Shown: positions 25,221 through 34,647, counted from the stretch's first letter. The stretch: DNA of 64,000 nt from Natronosalvus halobius (GCF_024138145.1 NZ_CP099997.1:868001-932000), one strand, 5' to 3'. Translations and numbers: made by a program. The notes: generated by a model not told the origin, from the sequence alone.

Positions 25221-25817
25221 ATGCCGGTCATCGAGTGCGACGTCGAAGACGCCCGCGAACGTCTCCAGGACGCGGGTGTGATGGTCGAGTCGGGAAATAC
25301 CGATCACGAGCGCTGGCGGGCGTCTCACGGGGATGCGACGGCCGTCGCCTACGAGAACAAGGTCGTCATACAGGGAGGTAGGCCTCGCGACCTCGAGGCA
25401 CTCCTGCGCGATGGCGGCGGTCGCGCGCACGTCTACTTCGACGGTGGCGCGCGCGGCAACCCTGGGCCCGCCGGGATCGGCTGGGTGATCGTCACGAGCG
25501 AGGGCATCGTCGCGGACGGGAGCGAAACGATCGGTCGTGCGACGAACAACCAGGCCGAGTACGAGGCCCTGATCGCGGCGCTCGAGGGGGCCCGTGACTA
25601 CGGCTACGACGAGGTTCACGTGCGCGGCGACTCCGAACTCATCGTCAAGCAGGTCCGCGGTGAGTACAACACCAATAATCCCGAATTGCGAGAAAAGCGG
25701 GTGACCGTCCACGAACTCCTTCGCGAGTTCGACGAGTGGACGCTCGAGCACGTTCCCCGTGAGGTCAACGACCGAGCGGACGCGCTGGCGAACGAGGCGA
25801 TGGACCAGTCTCAGTGA
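25221..25817 (+). CDS. rnhA: Ribonuclease HI
   Basis: 198 aa. An N-terminal extension of about 66 residues precedes the RNase H core. Catalytic acidic residues are visible: Asp74 (VYFDGGARGNPG), Glu113 (NNQAEYEALIAAL), Asp137 (VRGDSELIVKQV) and Asp187 (NDRADALANEAM). Removes RNA from RNA/DNA hybrids. Divergent from tfb; the gene at 26765 downstream is the protein usually found near rnhA in haloarchaea. Confidence 0.95.
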   Translation: MPVIECDVEDARERLQDAGVMVESGNTDHERWRASHGDATAVAYENKVVIQGGRPRDLEALLRDGGGRAHVYFDGGARGNPGPAGIGWVIVTSEGIVADGSETIGRATNNQAEYEALIAALEGARDYGYDEVHVRGDSELIVKQVRGEYNTNNPELREKRVTVHELLREFDEWTLEHVPREVNDRADALANEAMDQSQ

Positions 25818-25877
25818 GGGGCGCGAGACCGGTTCGGCTTCCGGCTCTCGCTGGTCGGGAACGTCGACCGTCTCTCG

Positions 25878-26471
25878 TTACAGGAAATCGATGTCCACCC
25901 CGTTCTCGCCCGTACCGACGTCGATGGCACCGTTTCGGTAGATGGTGATACGGTGGCCCAGAAGTCCAAGCGAAAAGACGACGTCGTCCGATCCGCCATC
26001 GGTCCTGACCGGATCGTCGACGGCGAACACGACCGACTCGAGCGACGGCGATCCATCGGTGATGAGATCGAGCGTCTCCATCGGCACGTCTACAATTGCT
26101 CCTTCGACAGAGAAAGCTATCGCTCCAGGCGACGCGTCGGTCGACTCGGTGCCGTCGCCTGACGAAGCGGAGACCGTGTCCATCCCCGGCGAAAGATCGT
26201 CCGTATTGGGCGTTTCGACGCCGACGTCCACCGTTTCGAGCCGAAGCGAGGCCTCCTTCTCGAGATCGGTCCTGACGGTGCGTGACTCGTCGACCGAAAT
26301 ATCGACGCGTACCGGTTTCAGGGAGGCTCCCTCGAATTCGCCCAGTAACTCTCTGGTCACCGTAATCACCCCCTCGGCCGCGAATGCGACCCGATTCGGC
26401 GGTCGACACTCGATGCGTTCGTCGGTCAATCGAACGGTTCGGTTTTCGCCGATGTCAACGTGAACACTCAT
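25878..26471 (-). CDS. Haloarchaeal hypothetical protein
   Basis: 197 aa starting MSVHVDIGENRTVRLTDERI. Not recognised. Predicted mainly beta: RLTDERIECRPPNRVAFAAE, ASLKPVRVDISVDESRTVRT, LRLETVDVGVETPNTDDLSP, with a Ser/Asp linker in the middle, then repeated strand-like segments (IAFSVEGAIVDVPMETLDLI, VVFAVDDPVRTDGGSDDVVF, HRITIYRNGAIDVGTGENGV). No signal peptide or membrane helix. An ATG 12 codons upstream (26507) is possible, but the codons between have untypical third positions. Convergent with rnhA. Confidence 0.65.
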   Translation of the reverse strand: MSVHVDIGENRTVRLTDERIECRPPNRVAFAAEGVITVTRELLGEFEGASLKPVRVDISVDESRTVRTDLEKEASLRLETVDVGVETPNTDDLSPGMDTVSASSGDGTESTDASPGAIAFSVEGAIVDVPMETLDLITDGSPSLESVVFAVDDPVRTDGGSDDVVFSLGLLGHRITIYRNGAIDVGTGENGVDIDFL

Positions 26472-26764
26472 TGTCGTTCCACTCACTCGTACGTTCGCTC
26501 GCTGCATGTGAAACGGTGTCGTAACGATTTGAGACAGGTTCACTGTCGAGTAATACGCGCCGAAGAGACCGTTCTCGAACGTCGACCGCCGGGTACTGGA
26601 ATGGTCGTCGACGTGGGACAACTCCCGTCCGTCCGACGTCGGCGTGCCACCCGTTCCTCGTTGGTACCCGATTCGGGCCGAACGCGTATCGGCTCCGGCA
26701 TCGTGGCGTCGACGCGAGCAGAAACAGCACGCACAATAGCTTCGAGCCCTACCGTTCGAGACGA

Positions 26765-27409
26765 ATGACCGGCCACGACGCATTCGAGTCCGAACCGCGG
26801 GAGAACGACGCCGACGGTGCGTCCGACGCAGCACACGACCTGCCCGCCGACGTCGTCGACGAGGCCGAGCGCCTCCGACGTTTCGAGCGAAACGCCGTCG
26901 ACGAAGGGGAACGCGAGGCCTACGCCGATCGCCGGGAACGGTTGCTCGACGAACACGAGTATACGGACCACGTCCGCTCGGACGACGGCGACGAGGTGCT
27001 CGTCTTACATCCCGAGGAGTGGCACGACCAGGAGGCCGGGGTCATCAGAACGGACCGCATCGAGGACCTCACGCGCGCGGTCGAAATTCCACTCGACGGG
27101 CCGGGCGATCCCGAGGACTGGGAGACCGTCGACGAACGAAACCGGTCGCTCGCGGCCGAGGTTCGCGACGTTCACGGCGACGTTCACGGTGACACCGCCG
27201 AGGCGCTCGCGGACTTCATGGGAAACCACTACGCGAAACCGATCACGTCCGCCTCGAGCGACGAACTCGCGGAGTTCCGGTCAGAGTACTTCGTTCGCAA
27301 CGCCTGGCCCTCCGAGGAGCAACGCGACGCGATAGATGACTCTCTCGAGCGTATCTACGAGACGGCCGAAAAACCGGTGCCCGAATTCCGGTCGGAACCG
27401 TCTCAGTGA
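26765..27409 (+). CDS. rnhA-neighbourhood protein (DUF7108-like)
   Basis: 214 aa, strongly acidic. Helical N-terminal half (DVVDEAERLRRFERNAVDEG, EREAYADRRERLLDEHEYTD), then a compact domain with VLVLHPEEWHDQEAGVIRTD, and ALADFMGNHYAKPITSASSD. I recall the family as the 'rnhA operon protein' of haloarchaea. Here the minus-strand gene at 25878-26471 separates it from rnhA, so they are not one operon in this genome. No catalytic residues recognised; function unknown. Confidence 0.78.
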   Translation: MTGHDAFESEPRENDADGASDAAHDLPADVVDEAERLRRFERNAVDEGEREAYADRRERLLDEHEYTDHVRSDDGDEVLVLHPEEWHDQEAGVIRTDRIEDLTRAVEIPLDGPGDPEDWETVDERNRSLAAEVRDVHGDVHGDTAEALADFMGNHYAKPITSASSDELAEFRSEYFVRNAWPSEEQRDAIDDSLERIYETAEKPVPEFRSEPSQ

Positions 27410-27424
27410 TGTCAGAACGGGTTT

Positions 27425-27784
27425 TCAGTAGCTGCTGTCGATGATCTCGCCGATCTCGTCGGCGCGGTCGTCGCCCGTGACGACCTTCGAAAGCGACCAC
27501 TCGAGACCGTCGAGGACGGCCTCGTAGCCGTCGTCGGTCAGTTCGTACTGGTTGGTCCGCTTGTCGAGTTCGCTCTTTTCGACCAGGCCGAGGTCGACGA
27601 GTTCGTCGAGGTTGGGGTAGAGTCGACCGTGGTTGACTTCCGTCCCGTAGTAGTCCTCGAGCTCGCGCTTGATGGCCAGGCCGTACATCGGCTCCTTCGC
27701 CAGGATGACCAAAATGTTCCGCTGGAACGCTGTAAGTTCGCGTGCGATACTCTGCTCGCCGGTGATTGCTTGTGCCTCTGACAT
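27425..27784 (-). CDS. PadR-family transcriptional regulator
   Basis: 119 aa starting MSEAQAITGEQSIARELTAF. PadR-type winged helix: ELTAFQRNILVILAKEPMYG, LAIKRELEDYYGTEVNHGRL (recognition helix and GRLYPNLDELVDLGLVEKSE), wing KRTNQYELTDDGYEAVL. A short C-terminal helix ends EIIDSSY. An upstream in-frame ATG (27823) would read through the promoter. Divergent from ppa. TATA-like ttaaatatc lies on the minus strand about 30 nt before the ATG. Confidence 0.88.
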   Translation of the reverse strand: MSEAQAITGEQSIARELTAFQRNILVILAKEPMYGLAIKRELEDYYGTEVNHGRLYPNLDELVDLGLVEKSELDKRTNQYELTDDGYEAVLDGLEWSLSKVVTGDDRADEIGEIIDSSY

Positions 27785-27983
27785 GGATGTGCAAATGTCA
27801 CCAAGATATTTAAGAGTTACCAACTATTCAATTTGCGCCAGTGCGCAGTAACAGGTGCTACACGGGGCAGACGGCCCGTATGCGGGCGAATTTCGGTTCG
27901 TTGGACTCCCACGTGAAACACCAGCACGTCGTGGCTCCACGGGATTACGAAAGTACTTTTTGATCGACCGCGGACCTGCCTGT
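27785..27983. promoter_or_regulatory. Divergent promoter region of padR-like gene and ppa
   Basis: Contains the minus-strand box ttaaatatc (27806-27814), two small inverted repeats (agttaccaact at 27816-27826 and tgcgccagtgcgca at 27834-27847), and an A/T-rich box (tactttttga, 27953-27962) 22-31 nt before the ppa ATG. The inverted repeats are candidate binding sites for the PadR protein; inference. Confidence 0.45.
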
Positions 27984-28517
27984 ATGGTCAATCTCTGGGA
28001 AGACCTCGAGACCGGACCGAACGCACCGGAAACGATCTACGCCGTCGTCGAGTGTCTCAAGGGCGAGCGAAACAAGTACGAGTACGACAAGGACGTGCCG
28101 GGCGTCGTCCTGGACCGTGTACTTCACTCGAACGTCCACTATCCCTCAGACTACGGGTTCATCCCGCAGAGTTACTACGACGACGAGGATCCCTTCGACG
28201 TGCTCGTGCTCGTCGAGGACCAGACGTTCCCCGGCTGTGTCATCGAGGCTCGTCCCGTCGCACTCATGAAGATGGACGACGACGGTGAACAGGACGACAA
28301 GGTCGTTGCCGTCCCCGAAGAGGACCCCCGGTACGATCACATTCAGGACCTCGAAGACATCCCGCAACAGCAGCGCGACGAGATAGACGAGTTCTTCTCG
28401 ACGTACAAGAACCTCGAGGAGGGCAAGGAGGTCGAGACGCAGGGCTGGGAGGACAAGCAGGCTGCCCACGACGCGATCGAGCACGCCCAGGACCTCTACG
28501 AGGAGCACTTCGGGTAA
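27984..28517 (+). CDS. ppa: Inorganic pyrophosphatase (family I)
   Basis: 177 aa starting MVNLWEDLETGPNAPETIYA. Soluble family I enzyme that hydrolyses PPi to phosphate: HYPSDYGFIPQSYYDDEDPF carries the conserved metal-binding region, followed by DVLVLVEDQTFPGC and MKMDDDGEQDDKVVAVPEED with further metal-binding Asp residues; YKNLEEGKEVETQGWED near the end binds phosphate. Standard length. Start chosen at the ATG downstream of a TATA-like box; the frame is open upstream without coding character. Confidence 0.96.
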   Translation: MVNLWEDLETGPNAPETIYAVVECLKGERNKYEYDKDVPGVVLDRVLHSNVHYPSDYGFIPQSYYDDEDPFDVLVLVEDQTFPGCVIEARPVALMKMDDDGEQDDKVVAVPEEDPRYDHIQDLEDIPQQQRDEIDEFFSTYKNLEEGKEVETQGWEDKQAAHDAIEHAQDLYEEHFG

Positions 28518-28602
28518 CGTACCCCATCCGTATTGCGGCGGTTCGTCGAGTGATACTCGAGAGTTATCGACACCGTCCGAACAATGCATTATGAGCATGG
28601 GT

Positions 28603-28611
28603 AATTTTATG
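28603..28611 (+). promoter_or_regulatory. TATA-like box of the 43-aa gene
   Basis: aattttatg lies 28-36 nt before the ATG at 28639. Confidence 0.45.
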
Positions 28612-28638
28612 GGCGTCGTTGGCGTAGCTAGCATCGAG

Positions 28639-28770
28639 ATGGCGACCAACCAGCACCCGACTCACGACGCGGCGTCGGCGGACGACTCGACGGATGGGGC
28701 CGGAATGGCCCACCTGACGGTCGTGCCAACGAACTTCGATCCCGACGCGCCGAGTCAGCGTCGAGATTGA
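28639..28770 (+). CDS. Possible 43-aa small protein
   Basis: Reads MATNQHPTHDAASADDSTDG, then AGMAHLTVVPTNFDPDAPSQ and ends RRD. Acidic first half and a compact strand-like second half. Support comes from composition and the promoter-like box at 28603; the segment AHLTVVPTNFDPDAPSQRRD looks like a conserved microprotein core but I cannot name a family. Lies between ppa and the phosphatase-superfamily gene, same strand. Confidence 0.5.
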   Translation: MATNQHPTHDAASADDSTDGAGMAHLTVVPTNFDPDAPSQRRD

Positions 28771-28906
28771 ATCGGCTGCAGTGGCGTCGATCGCTCTCGG
28801 TAGTACGTGTGGCTCGATCGTTGTTGGCGAGACGCGGGGCTCTATCGTTCTCGAAAACAGTGTCTCGAGACGAACCTTCTTGTAGCCGGTCGGACTACGG
28901 ACCCCC

Positions 28907-30250
28907 ATGGGTCTGTTCGACCGATTGCGCGGCGATGAAAACCCGCGCGTCGCGTTTATCGGTATCGACGGTGTGCCGTACAGTCTGTTGACGAACAACC
29001 GCGATCGATTCCCCAACTTCGCCGCGCTCGCCGACGAGGGGACCGCGAGCGAGATCTCCAGCATCGTCCCTCCCGAATCGAGTGCCTGCTGGCCGGCGCT
29101 CACGACCGGCGTCAACCCTGGCGAGACCGGCGTCTACGGCTTCCAGGACCGGGAGGTCGGCACCTACGAGACGTACGTTCCGATGGGGCGGGAGGTACAG
29201 GCGACTCGCCTCTGGGACCGCGTAACGGAGGCGGGTCGTAAGGCGACCGTGCTCAACGTTCCCGTCACGTTCCCACCACAGCGAGACGTCCAGCGCATGG
29301 TTTCGGGATTTCTCTCCCCCGACCTCGAGAAGGCGGCCTTTCCCGACGACGTTCGCGATTACCTCGAGTCGATCGACTACCGCATCGACGTCAACCCGAA
29401 ACTCGGCCACGAACCGGACAAGACCGACTTCATCCAGGACGCCCACGAGACGCTCGACGCCCGCTTCGAGGCGTTCCGACACTACCTCGAAACGGACGAC
29501 TGGGACCTCTTCTTCGGCGTCTTCATGACCACCGACCGAGTGAACCACTTCCTGTTCAAGGACTACGAGCGCGACGGCGAGTACAGGGAGGAGTTCCTCG
29601 AGTTCTACGAGAAACTCGACGATTACATCGGGCGCATTCGCGGCCTCCTACCGGACGACGTGACGCTGATCGTCGCCTCCGATCACGGCTTCACCAGCCT
29701 CGACTACGAGGTCCACTTCAACGAGTGGCTCCGCGAGGAGGGATGGCTCTCCTTCGACACCGACAGCCCGGATGAACTGGGCGACATCGCCGACGAAACG
29801 CGCGCGTACTCGTTCATCCCCGGCCGGTTCTACCTCAATCTCGAGGGCCGGGAACCACGCGGATCGGTCCCACAAGAGGACTACGACGCGGTTCGTGACG
29901 AACTGAAGGCCATGCTCGAGGACCTCGAGGGTCCCGACGGTCGGAACGTGGTCGACCGCGTCGTCGAGAAGGAGACGGCGTTCCGTGGCGACCACGACGA
30001 CATCGCACCGGACCTCGTGGCGATTCCGGCCAAGGGCTTCGACCTCAAGTCGGGGTTCAAAGCCGACAACGACATTTTCACCACGGGCCCGCGTAACGGG
30101 ATGCACAGCTTCGACGATACCAGCCTCTTCATCGACGACCCCGAGGCCACCATCGAGGACGCCGACCTGTACGACGTCGCCCCGACGATTCTCGAGTTGC
30201 TCGAAGTCGACGTCAAGCGGTCGGCCTTCGACGGTGCAAGCCTGATCTGA
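28907..30250 (+). CDS. Alkaline phosphatase superfamily phosphodiesterase-like protein
   Basis: 447 aa. Metal site 1 begins at VAFIGIDGVPYSLL; the nucleophile region IVPPESSACWPALTTG has Ser/Thr candidates; FMTTDRVNHFLFKDYERDGE and LIVASDHGFTSLDYEVHFNE supply the later Asp/His ligands, and GMHSFDDTSLFIDDP is the usual C-terminal His motif. Length and layout match archaeal type I phosphodiesterase/nucleotide pyrophosphatase relatives. No signal peptide, so cytosolic. Substrate unknown. Confidence 0.87.
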   Translation: MGLFDRLRGDENPRVAFIGIDGVPYSLLTNNRDRFPNFAALADEGTASEISSIVPPESSACWPALTTGVNPGETGVYGFQDREVGTYETYVPMGREVQATRLWDRVTEAGRKATVLNVPVTFPPQRDVQRMVSGFLSPDLEKAAFPDDVRDYLESIDYRIDVNPKLGHEPDKTDFIQDAHETLDARFEAFRHYLETDDWDLFFGVFMTTDRVNHFLFKDYERDGEYREEFLEFYEKLDDYIGRIRGLLPDDVTLIVASDHGFTSLDYEVHFNEWLREEGWLSFDTDSPDELGDIADETRAYSFIPGRFYLNLEGREPRGSVPQEDYDAVRDELKAMLEDLEGPDGRNVVDRVVEKETAFRGDHDDIAPDLVAIPAKGFDLKSGFKADNDIFTTGPRNGMHSFDDTSLFIDDPEATIEDADLYDVAPTILELLEVDVKRSAFDGASLI

Positions 30251-30297
30251 CGACGCGGTTTCGAATCCGTTTTTACGCCGCTCGCGTTCACTCGAGT

Positions 30298-30777
30298 ATG
30301 CGCGACACAGGCGACGCCGAATCCGAACCTGCACTCGACGGCGACTCGAGCACCCTGACGGAGGTCGTCCACGCCCGCGGCCACGAGCACGTCTCTGGCA
30401 GACACGCGAGCACCTTCGAAATCACGACCGACGACTACCTCACGCCGGCTGGGGACTGCATCCTCGCCATCGACGCCGACCGCGCACCCGCCGACTTCGA
30501 TCCGGACTTCGTCGAGGCCTGTCGGGACGCCGACGCGGTAGTCACCGTCACCATCGAGGCCGACGGGCACGCCGACAGCGTGACGGGGCGAGGGGACCCC
30601 GACCTCGAGTTCGCCAGCGAGCGCAGTGCCGTCGGACGAACCAGCGAGTACGTCGACGAGCGGACGGTCATGCTCGAGGCCGACGTCGCCGCCGAGGGAT
30701 TCGACCGCGACCTGGTGGCCGCACTCGCCGAAGGTGCTGACGCCCGGGTGACATTTACCGTCTCGTCCCCCGAGTGA
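30298..30777 (+). CDS. DUF371 family protein
   Basis: 159 aa. A 20-residue acidic leader, then the DUF371 domain: EVVHARGHEHVSGRHASTFE (the GHxxVxxxHxTT-like motif), DDYLTPAGDCILAIDADRAP, and SERSAVGRTSEYVDERTVML. Widely conserved in archaea, function unknown. A TATA-like gtttttacg (30268-30276) precedes the ATG by 22-30 nt, so it may be transcribed on its own in spite of the short gap from the upstream gene. Confidence 0.85.
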   Translation: MRDTGDAESEPALDGDSSTLTEVVHARGHEHVSGRHASTFEITTDDYLTPAGDCILAIDADRAPADFDPDFVEACRDADAVVTVTIEADGHADSVTGRGDPDLEFASERSAVGRTSEYVDERTVMLEADVAAEGFDRDLVAALAEGADARVTFTVSSPE

Positions 30778-31018
30778 TCGACGGGAGCGAGATTAATCGG
30801 TGCGCCGTCCGTCGGCCGCCGAATCCTCGAGACCCGTCCGTTCCTCGCTCGCTGTTGCCGTTTCGAGTATCGAGCACATCACGGCGATTGTGATGACGAA
30901 TATCTGTGATTTATTGAGACAGATCCCAGTATTCCGGCACTGGTACACCCCTCCCTCGAACGGAGTCGCGACTGACGGTGCAGCGGACGACGACCTCTTC
31001 ACGCGTGCTCGGCCGGCC

Positions 31019-31258
31019 TCACCGCATCCCGTCGGGGAGCTCCTGCGCCGGCGGCCGACCGATAGTACGACAGATCCCGTCCAGGAGCAACAGCAGACTT
31101 TCTTTGTGCCGAGGCTTGTTGTAGTGAATCGACGTCGGAGCGACCCCACACCGATCGTACTCCTCGAACGCGCTCGGCGGTACCGTCTCGTGTTTGGTTA
31201 CGTCCTTGCGAAGTTCGACCGCGAGAGCGTGTAGATGGATGAGTTCCTGTTTGCGCAT
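31019..31258 (-). CDS. UPF0058 family protein
   Basis: 79 aa starting MRKQELIHLHALAVELRKDV, the family's characteristic opening, followed by YDRCGVAPTSIHYNKPRHKE and LLLLLDGICRTI. A small all-helical archaeal protein of unknown function. It lies 14 nt downstream of the HalOD1 gene on the same strand, so probably co-transcribed with it. Confidence 0.88.
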   Translation of the reverse strand: MRKQELIHLHALAVELRKDVTKHETVPPSAFEEYDRCGVAPTSIHYNKPRHKESLLLLLDGICRTIGRPPAQELPDGMR

Positions 31259-31272
31259 TCCATCGATTCCTC

Positions 31273-31590
31273 TCACGCAGACTCGTTTGGCTGGCCGATC
31301 TGTGGGTCCCCCTCGTAAATTCGAACGGTTCCGTCGGAACCGATGGTGATGGTGTAGCCCTCGTGTTCGAATTCGACACTGACCGTCGAATCGTGCGCGC
31401 TCGCGTGGCGGAGTAGCGTCACGACCGACTCCAGTTCGACGGATTCGTACAACGGTCCGACATCGGTTTCGGGCACCTCCTCCAGGGCCGCGATCGCCTG
31501 GACGAGTTCCCCCGTCAGCGCCTCCGTTTCGTCGTCCGTCGAGTCGAGTTCCACCTCTCCGTGGGGTGCGTGATCGAGTTGGCTGCTCAT
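31273..31590 (-). CDS. HalOD1 output domain protein
   Basis: 105 aa starting MSSQLDHAPHGEVELDSTDD. The HalOD1 domain occupies residues 30-100: LTGELVQAIAALEEVPETDV, PLYESVELESVVTLLRHASA, VSVEFEHEGYTITIGSDGTV, RIYEG. It is normally an output module of two-component proteins but also occurs, as here, as a stand-alone protein. Role unknown. An upstream in-frame ATG (31617) would add 9 residues. Confidence 0.85.
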   Translation of the reverse strand: MSSQLDHAPHGEVELDSTDDETEALTGELVQAIAALEEVPETDVGPLYESVELESVVTLLRHASAHDSTVSVEFEHEGYTITIGSDGTVRIYEGDPQIGQPNESA

Positions 31591-31773
31591 GTCTCTGGAT
31601 ATCGGGCCAACGAACACCTATGAAAGCGGTGTCCCTAAATGTCGAGGTATATCCGTCATTATCGTTAGGCGAAACAATTTCACCAGGAGAAACTGAATTA
31701 TAGCCGCTGTAAACGGGTCGGAGAACCCTCCTCGAGCACGAACTGGATTTTGGGTCGGAAAACGCGAACCCCC

Positions 31774-34587
31774 CTATCGATTATCGGCCGACGTGGCCAG
31801 CGCACTCTCGTCAATCTCCTCCAGGACGTGCTCGTGGAACGCTTGCAAGACGGCGCTCTCGTCTTCGGCCAGGACCACGTCGCTCGCCGAGAGCGTCGCC
31901 AGGCCGAACGCACGCGGCGTCGGCGAGTCGACGAGTCGTCTCGAGACCTCGAGTTCGCCCGACTCGAGGCGGGAGACGATGCCTTCGATCTCCGCGACGT
32001 TCAACTTGTCCTCGAGGAGTTCGCGGTAGGTTTCCTCGATGACGGCGAAGTCCTCGAGGCCCTCGGCGAATCCGAGCAGCATCTCGCTCGAGACCTGTTG
32101 CTCGCTGGCGGACTTCTCGTAGCCCTTGTACCGCTTGAGGATCATCAGCGAGCGCGTGGCGTTGATCCGGAAGTACCGCTGGAGGAGGTCGGTTCCCGAC
32201 AGCGCGCTTCGCAGGTCCGGGCGCACGTCCTCGGGCTCGAGGTCGTCGAGAATTCCCTCGAGGTCGACCTTCCGGTTCAGGGGCATCGAGAGGACGAACC
32301 CGTTGTCGGCGACGGCGACACGAACGTCTGCAGTCGCCTCCTGGGCACACCGGTAGGCGAGCAGTCGCGAGAGGCCGTCGTTGACGCGACGACCGTAACA
32401 GGAGTGGACGTAGTAGTGGCGCTCGTACTCGTCGCGGTCGCGTTGGACCTCGATGGCGAGTCGGTCGGGCGTGCTCACGCTCTCCGTGCCCGCGTAGCGA
32501 ATCTGGTAGTCGAACAGCCTGGACATCGCGCGGACGCTCGAGTCGTCCAGCGGGAACTGACGAAGCCAGGCGCGGACGCGTGAGGAGCCGCCCTCGGCGT
32601 AGTGCTCGAGGAGCGTTCGCTGGAACGCGAGGATCTCGCGACCCATGTCCGAGGAGAGCGGCAGGCGCTCGGAGTACCAGGACGGCACCGTCGGCCGCGC
32701 GCTCGTCCGGTCGACGTACACCTTCGGCCCGCGTCGGTAGCGGTACTCGAAGTGATCGCCGCCGAGGACGAACACGTCGCCCTTCTCGAGGGTGTCCAGA
32801 TAGCCCTCGTCGAGCTGGCCGACCCACGCGCTGTCGGCGCGCGTGTAGACGTCGCAGGTGAAGGAGTCCGGAATCGTGCCGACGTTGGTCATGTAGATGA
32901 CGCGGGCGAGTCGACCACGTTTGCCCATCAGCACCTCGCCGACGGGGTACTCTGGGTAGTGGTGCTCGCCGTCGGGTGGATCGTTGGCGTCACGCCAGAC
33001 CTTCGCGTAGACGTTCCGGTCCTCCATACCGGCGTACTCGACCGTGAGGTACGCTAGGAGTTGCTCCCAATCGTCGCCGCCGTAGCGCCGGTAGGGATAC
33101 GCCCGCCGCAGAATCTCCAGCACCTCCCGTTCCGGTCGAATCTCGGCGATCGCCATCCCGTAGACCTGCTGGGCAGCGACGTCCTGGGCGTTCTCGGGGA
33201 TCGACACGGCGTCGACGAAGCCCTCCTGGGCCTTCTTGAGCATCACGGCGCACTCGAGCAACTCGTCCCGGTCGAGGGCAATCACTCGACCCGTAACGGT
33301 CTGACCGACCCGATGGCCCGCCCGTCCAACGCGCTGGAGCAACGCGGCGACGGACTTCGGCGAGCCGACCTGCACGACGAGGTCGACGTGGGGCATGTCG
33401 ATTCCCAACTCGAGACTCGTCGAGGACGTCACCACGTCCAGGTCGCCCGCTTTGAGCTTTCCTTCGACTCGGTGTCGAACGTCCTTAGAGAGGCTCCCGT
33501 GGTGACACCCCGAGTTGTCCTCGTCGTAGGCGTCGAACCGCTCGCGAAGCGTGTGCAACACGCGTTCGGCACCCGAACGCGTGTTCGTGAAGACGAGTGT
33601 GTTGGTGTGGTCCTGGATGTGCTCGTGTAAGAGTCGGTAGAACCGGTCCTGGACGAGGTCTCGCGAGGTGTTGATCAGGTCGTCGGCAGGGCACTCGAGG
33701 CGGAGGTCGAACTCGCGGGCGAAGCGGGCGTCGACGATGTCGTAGTCTCGAGGGGTTCGTCCGTCCTCGAAATCCGAGCCTGTTCCCTCGAAGTCCGAGC
33801 CAGCCGACGCCGGATCGCCAGACGGTTCACAGCCAACCAGAAACTCCGCGACCTGCGAGAGCGGTTCGATCGTCGCCGAACAGCCGATTCGCGTGACGTC
33901 GTGGTCGACCAGCGCCTCGAGTCGCTCGAGGCTCACCGACAGGTGCGTCCCACGTTTGTTCGCCGCCAGCGAGTGAATCTCGTCGACGATGACGTACTCC
34001 ACGCTGCGCAGTTTCTCACGGAATTTGGGCGCGTTGAGCAAGATAGCCAGCGTCTCCGGCGTCGTGTTGAGAACGTGGGGCGTCGTCTCGAGCATCGCCT
34101 GGCGCTCGCTCGAACTGGTGTCGCCGTGACGAATCGCGTGGCGAATCTCGCCCATCGAATCGCCTCGCTCTTCGACGATCGATTCGATCCCCTCGAGCGG
34201 TACCTCGAGGTTTCGGTGAATGTCGTTGGCCAGCGACTTCAGCGGCGAGACGTACAGACAGTACACCGCGTTCTCGAGTCCGTCGCCGTCCCGGTCGCGC
34301 TTGAAGAGTTCGTCGATGATCGCGGTAAACGACGCGAGCGTCTTGCCAGAACCCGTGGGCGCACAGATAAGCGTGTTCGTTCCCGCGTGAATCTTTGGGA
34401 TGGCGCCGCGCTGTGGTGGAGTGAAGAAGCCGCCGTTCTCGGGGACGTACTCCCCGAAGGCCTCGAGCCACCATTCCTGGACTGCCGGCTCGAGTAACTC
34501 GAAGACATCCCAGTCAGCGACGTCGGCCGACTCGAGTGCAGGCGGCAACGACGGTCTCGTCGAGTGCGACGACTCGTCCCCATCCAT
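31774..34587 (-). CDS. lhr: Lhr-family ATP-dependent DNA helicase
   Basis: 937 aa. RecA domain 1: Q-motif region FFTPPQRGAIPKIHAG, Walker A CAPTGSGKT, Walker B VDEIHSLAANKRGTH, motif III SATIEP. RecA domain 2: LVFTNTRSGAERVLHTL, TSSTSLELGIDMP and motif VI QRVGRAGHR. A winged helix and the long Lhr core/C-terminal region follow (about 450-900, including VGTIPDSFTCDVYTR and DVFVLGGDHFEY). Lhr is a 3'-5' helicase for DNA and RNA/DNA forks linked to repair. A duplicated GSDFEGTGSDFEDG segment lies at about residue 265. Stands alone. Confidence 0.95.
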   Translation of the reverse strand: MDGDESSHSTRPSLPPALESADVADWDVFELLEPAVQEWWLEAFGEYVPENGGFFTPPQRGAIPKIHAGTNTLICAPTGSGKTLASFTAIIDELFKRDRDGDGLENAVYCLYVSPLKSLANDIHRNLEVPLEGIESIVEERGDSMGEIRHAIRHGDTSSSERQAMLETTPHVLNTTPETLAILLNAPKFREKLRSVEYVIVDEIHSLAANKRGTHLSVSLERLEALVDHDVTRIGCSATIEPLSQVAEFLVGCEPSGDPASAGSDFEGTGSDFEDGRTPRDYDIVDARFAREFDLRLECPADDLINTSRDLVQDRFYRLLHEHIQDHTNTLVFTNTRSGAERVLHTLRERFDAYDEDNSGCHHGSLSKDVRHRVEGKLKAGDLDVVTSSTSLELGIDMPHVDLVVQVGSPKSVAALLQRVGRAGHRVGQTVTGRVIALDRDELLECAVMLKKAQEGFVDAVSIPENAQDVAAQQVYGMAIAEIRPEREVLEILRRAYPYRRYGGDDWEQLLAYLTVEYAGMEDRNVYAKVWRDANDPPDGEHHYPEYPVGEVLMGKRGRLARVIYMTNVGTIPDSFTCDVYTRADSAWVGQLDEGYLDTLEKGDVFVLGGDHFEYRYRRGPKVYVDRTSARPTVPSWYSERLPLSSDMGREILAFQRTLLEHYAEGGSSRVRAWLRQFPLDDSSVRAMSRLFDYQIRYAGTESVSTPDRLAIEVQRDRDEYERHYYVHSCYGRRVNDGLSRLLAYRCAQEATADVRVAVADNGFVLSMPLNRKVDLEGILDDLEPEDVRPDLRSALSGTDLLQRYFRINATRSLMILKRYKGYEKSASEQQVSSEMLLGFAEGLEDFAVIEETYRELLEDKLNVAEIEGIVSRLESGELEVSRRLVDSPTPRAFGLATLSASDVVLAEDESAVLQAFHEHVLEEIDESALATSADNR

Positions 34588-34647
34588 CGTCAGTCACTGG
34601 GGTCCGACCGCCTAAGAGGGTTTGGTCAGCGGGGTGAAAGTGGACGG

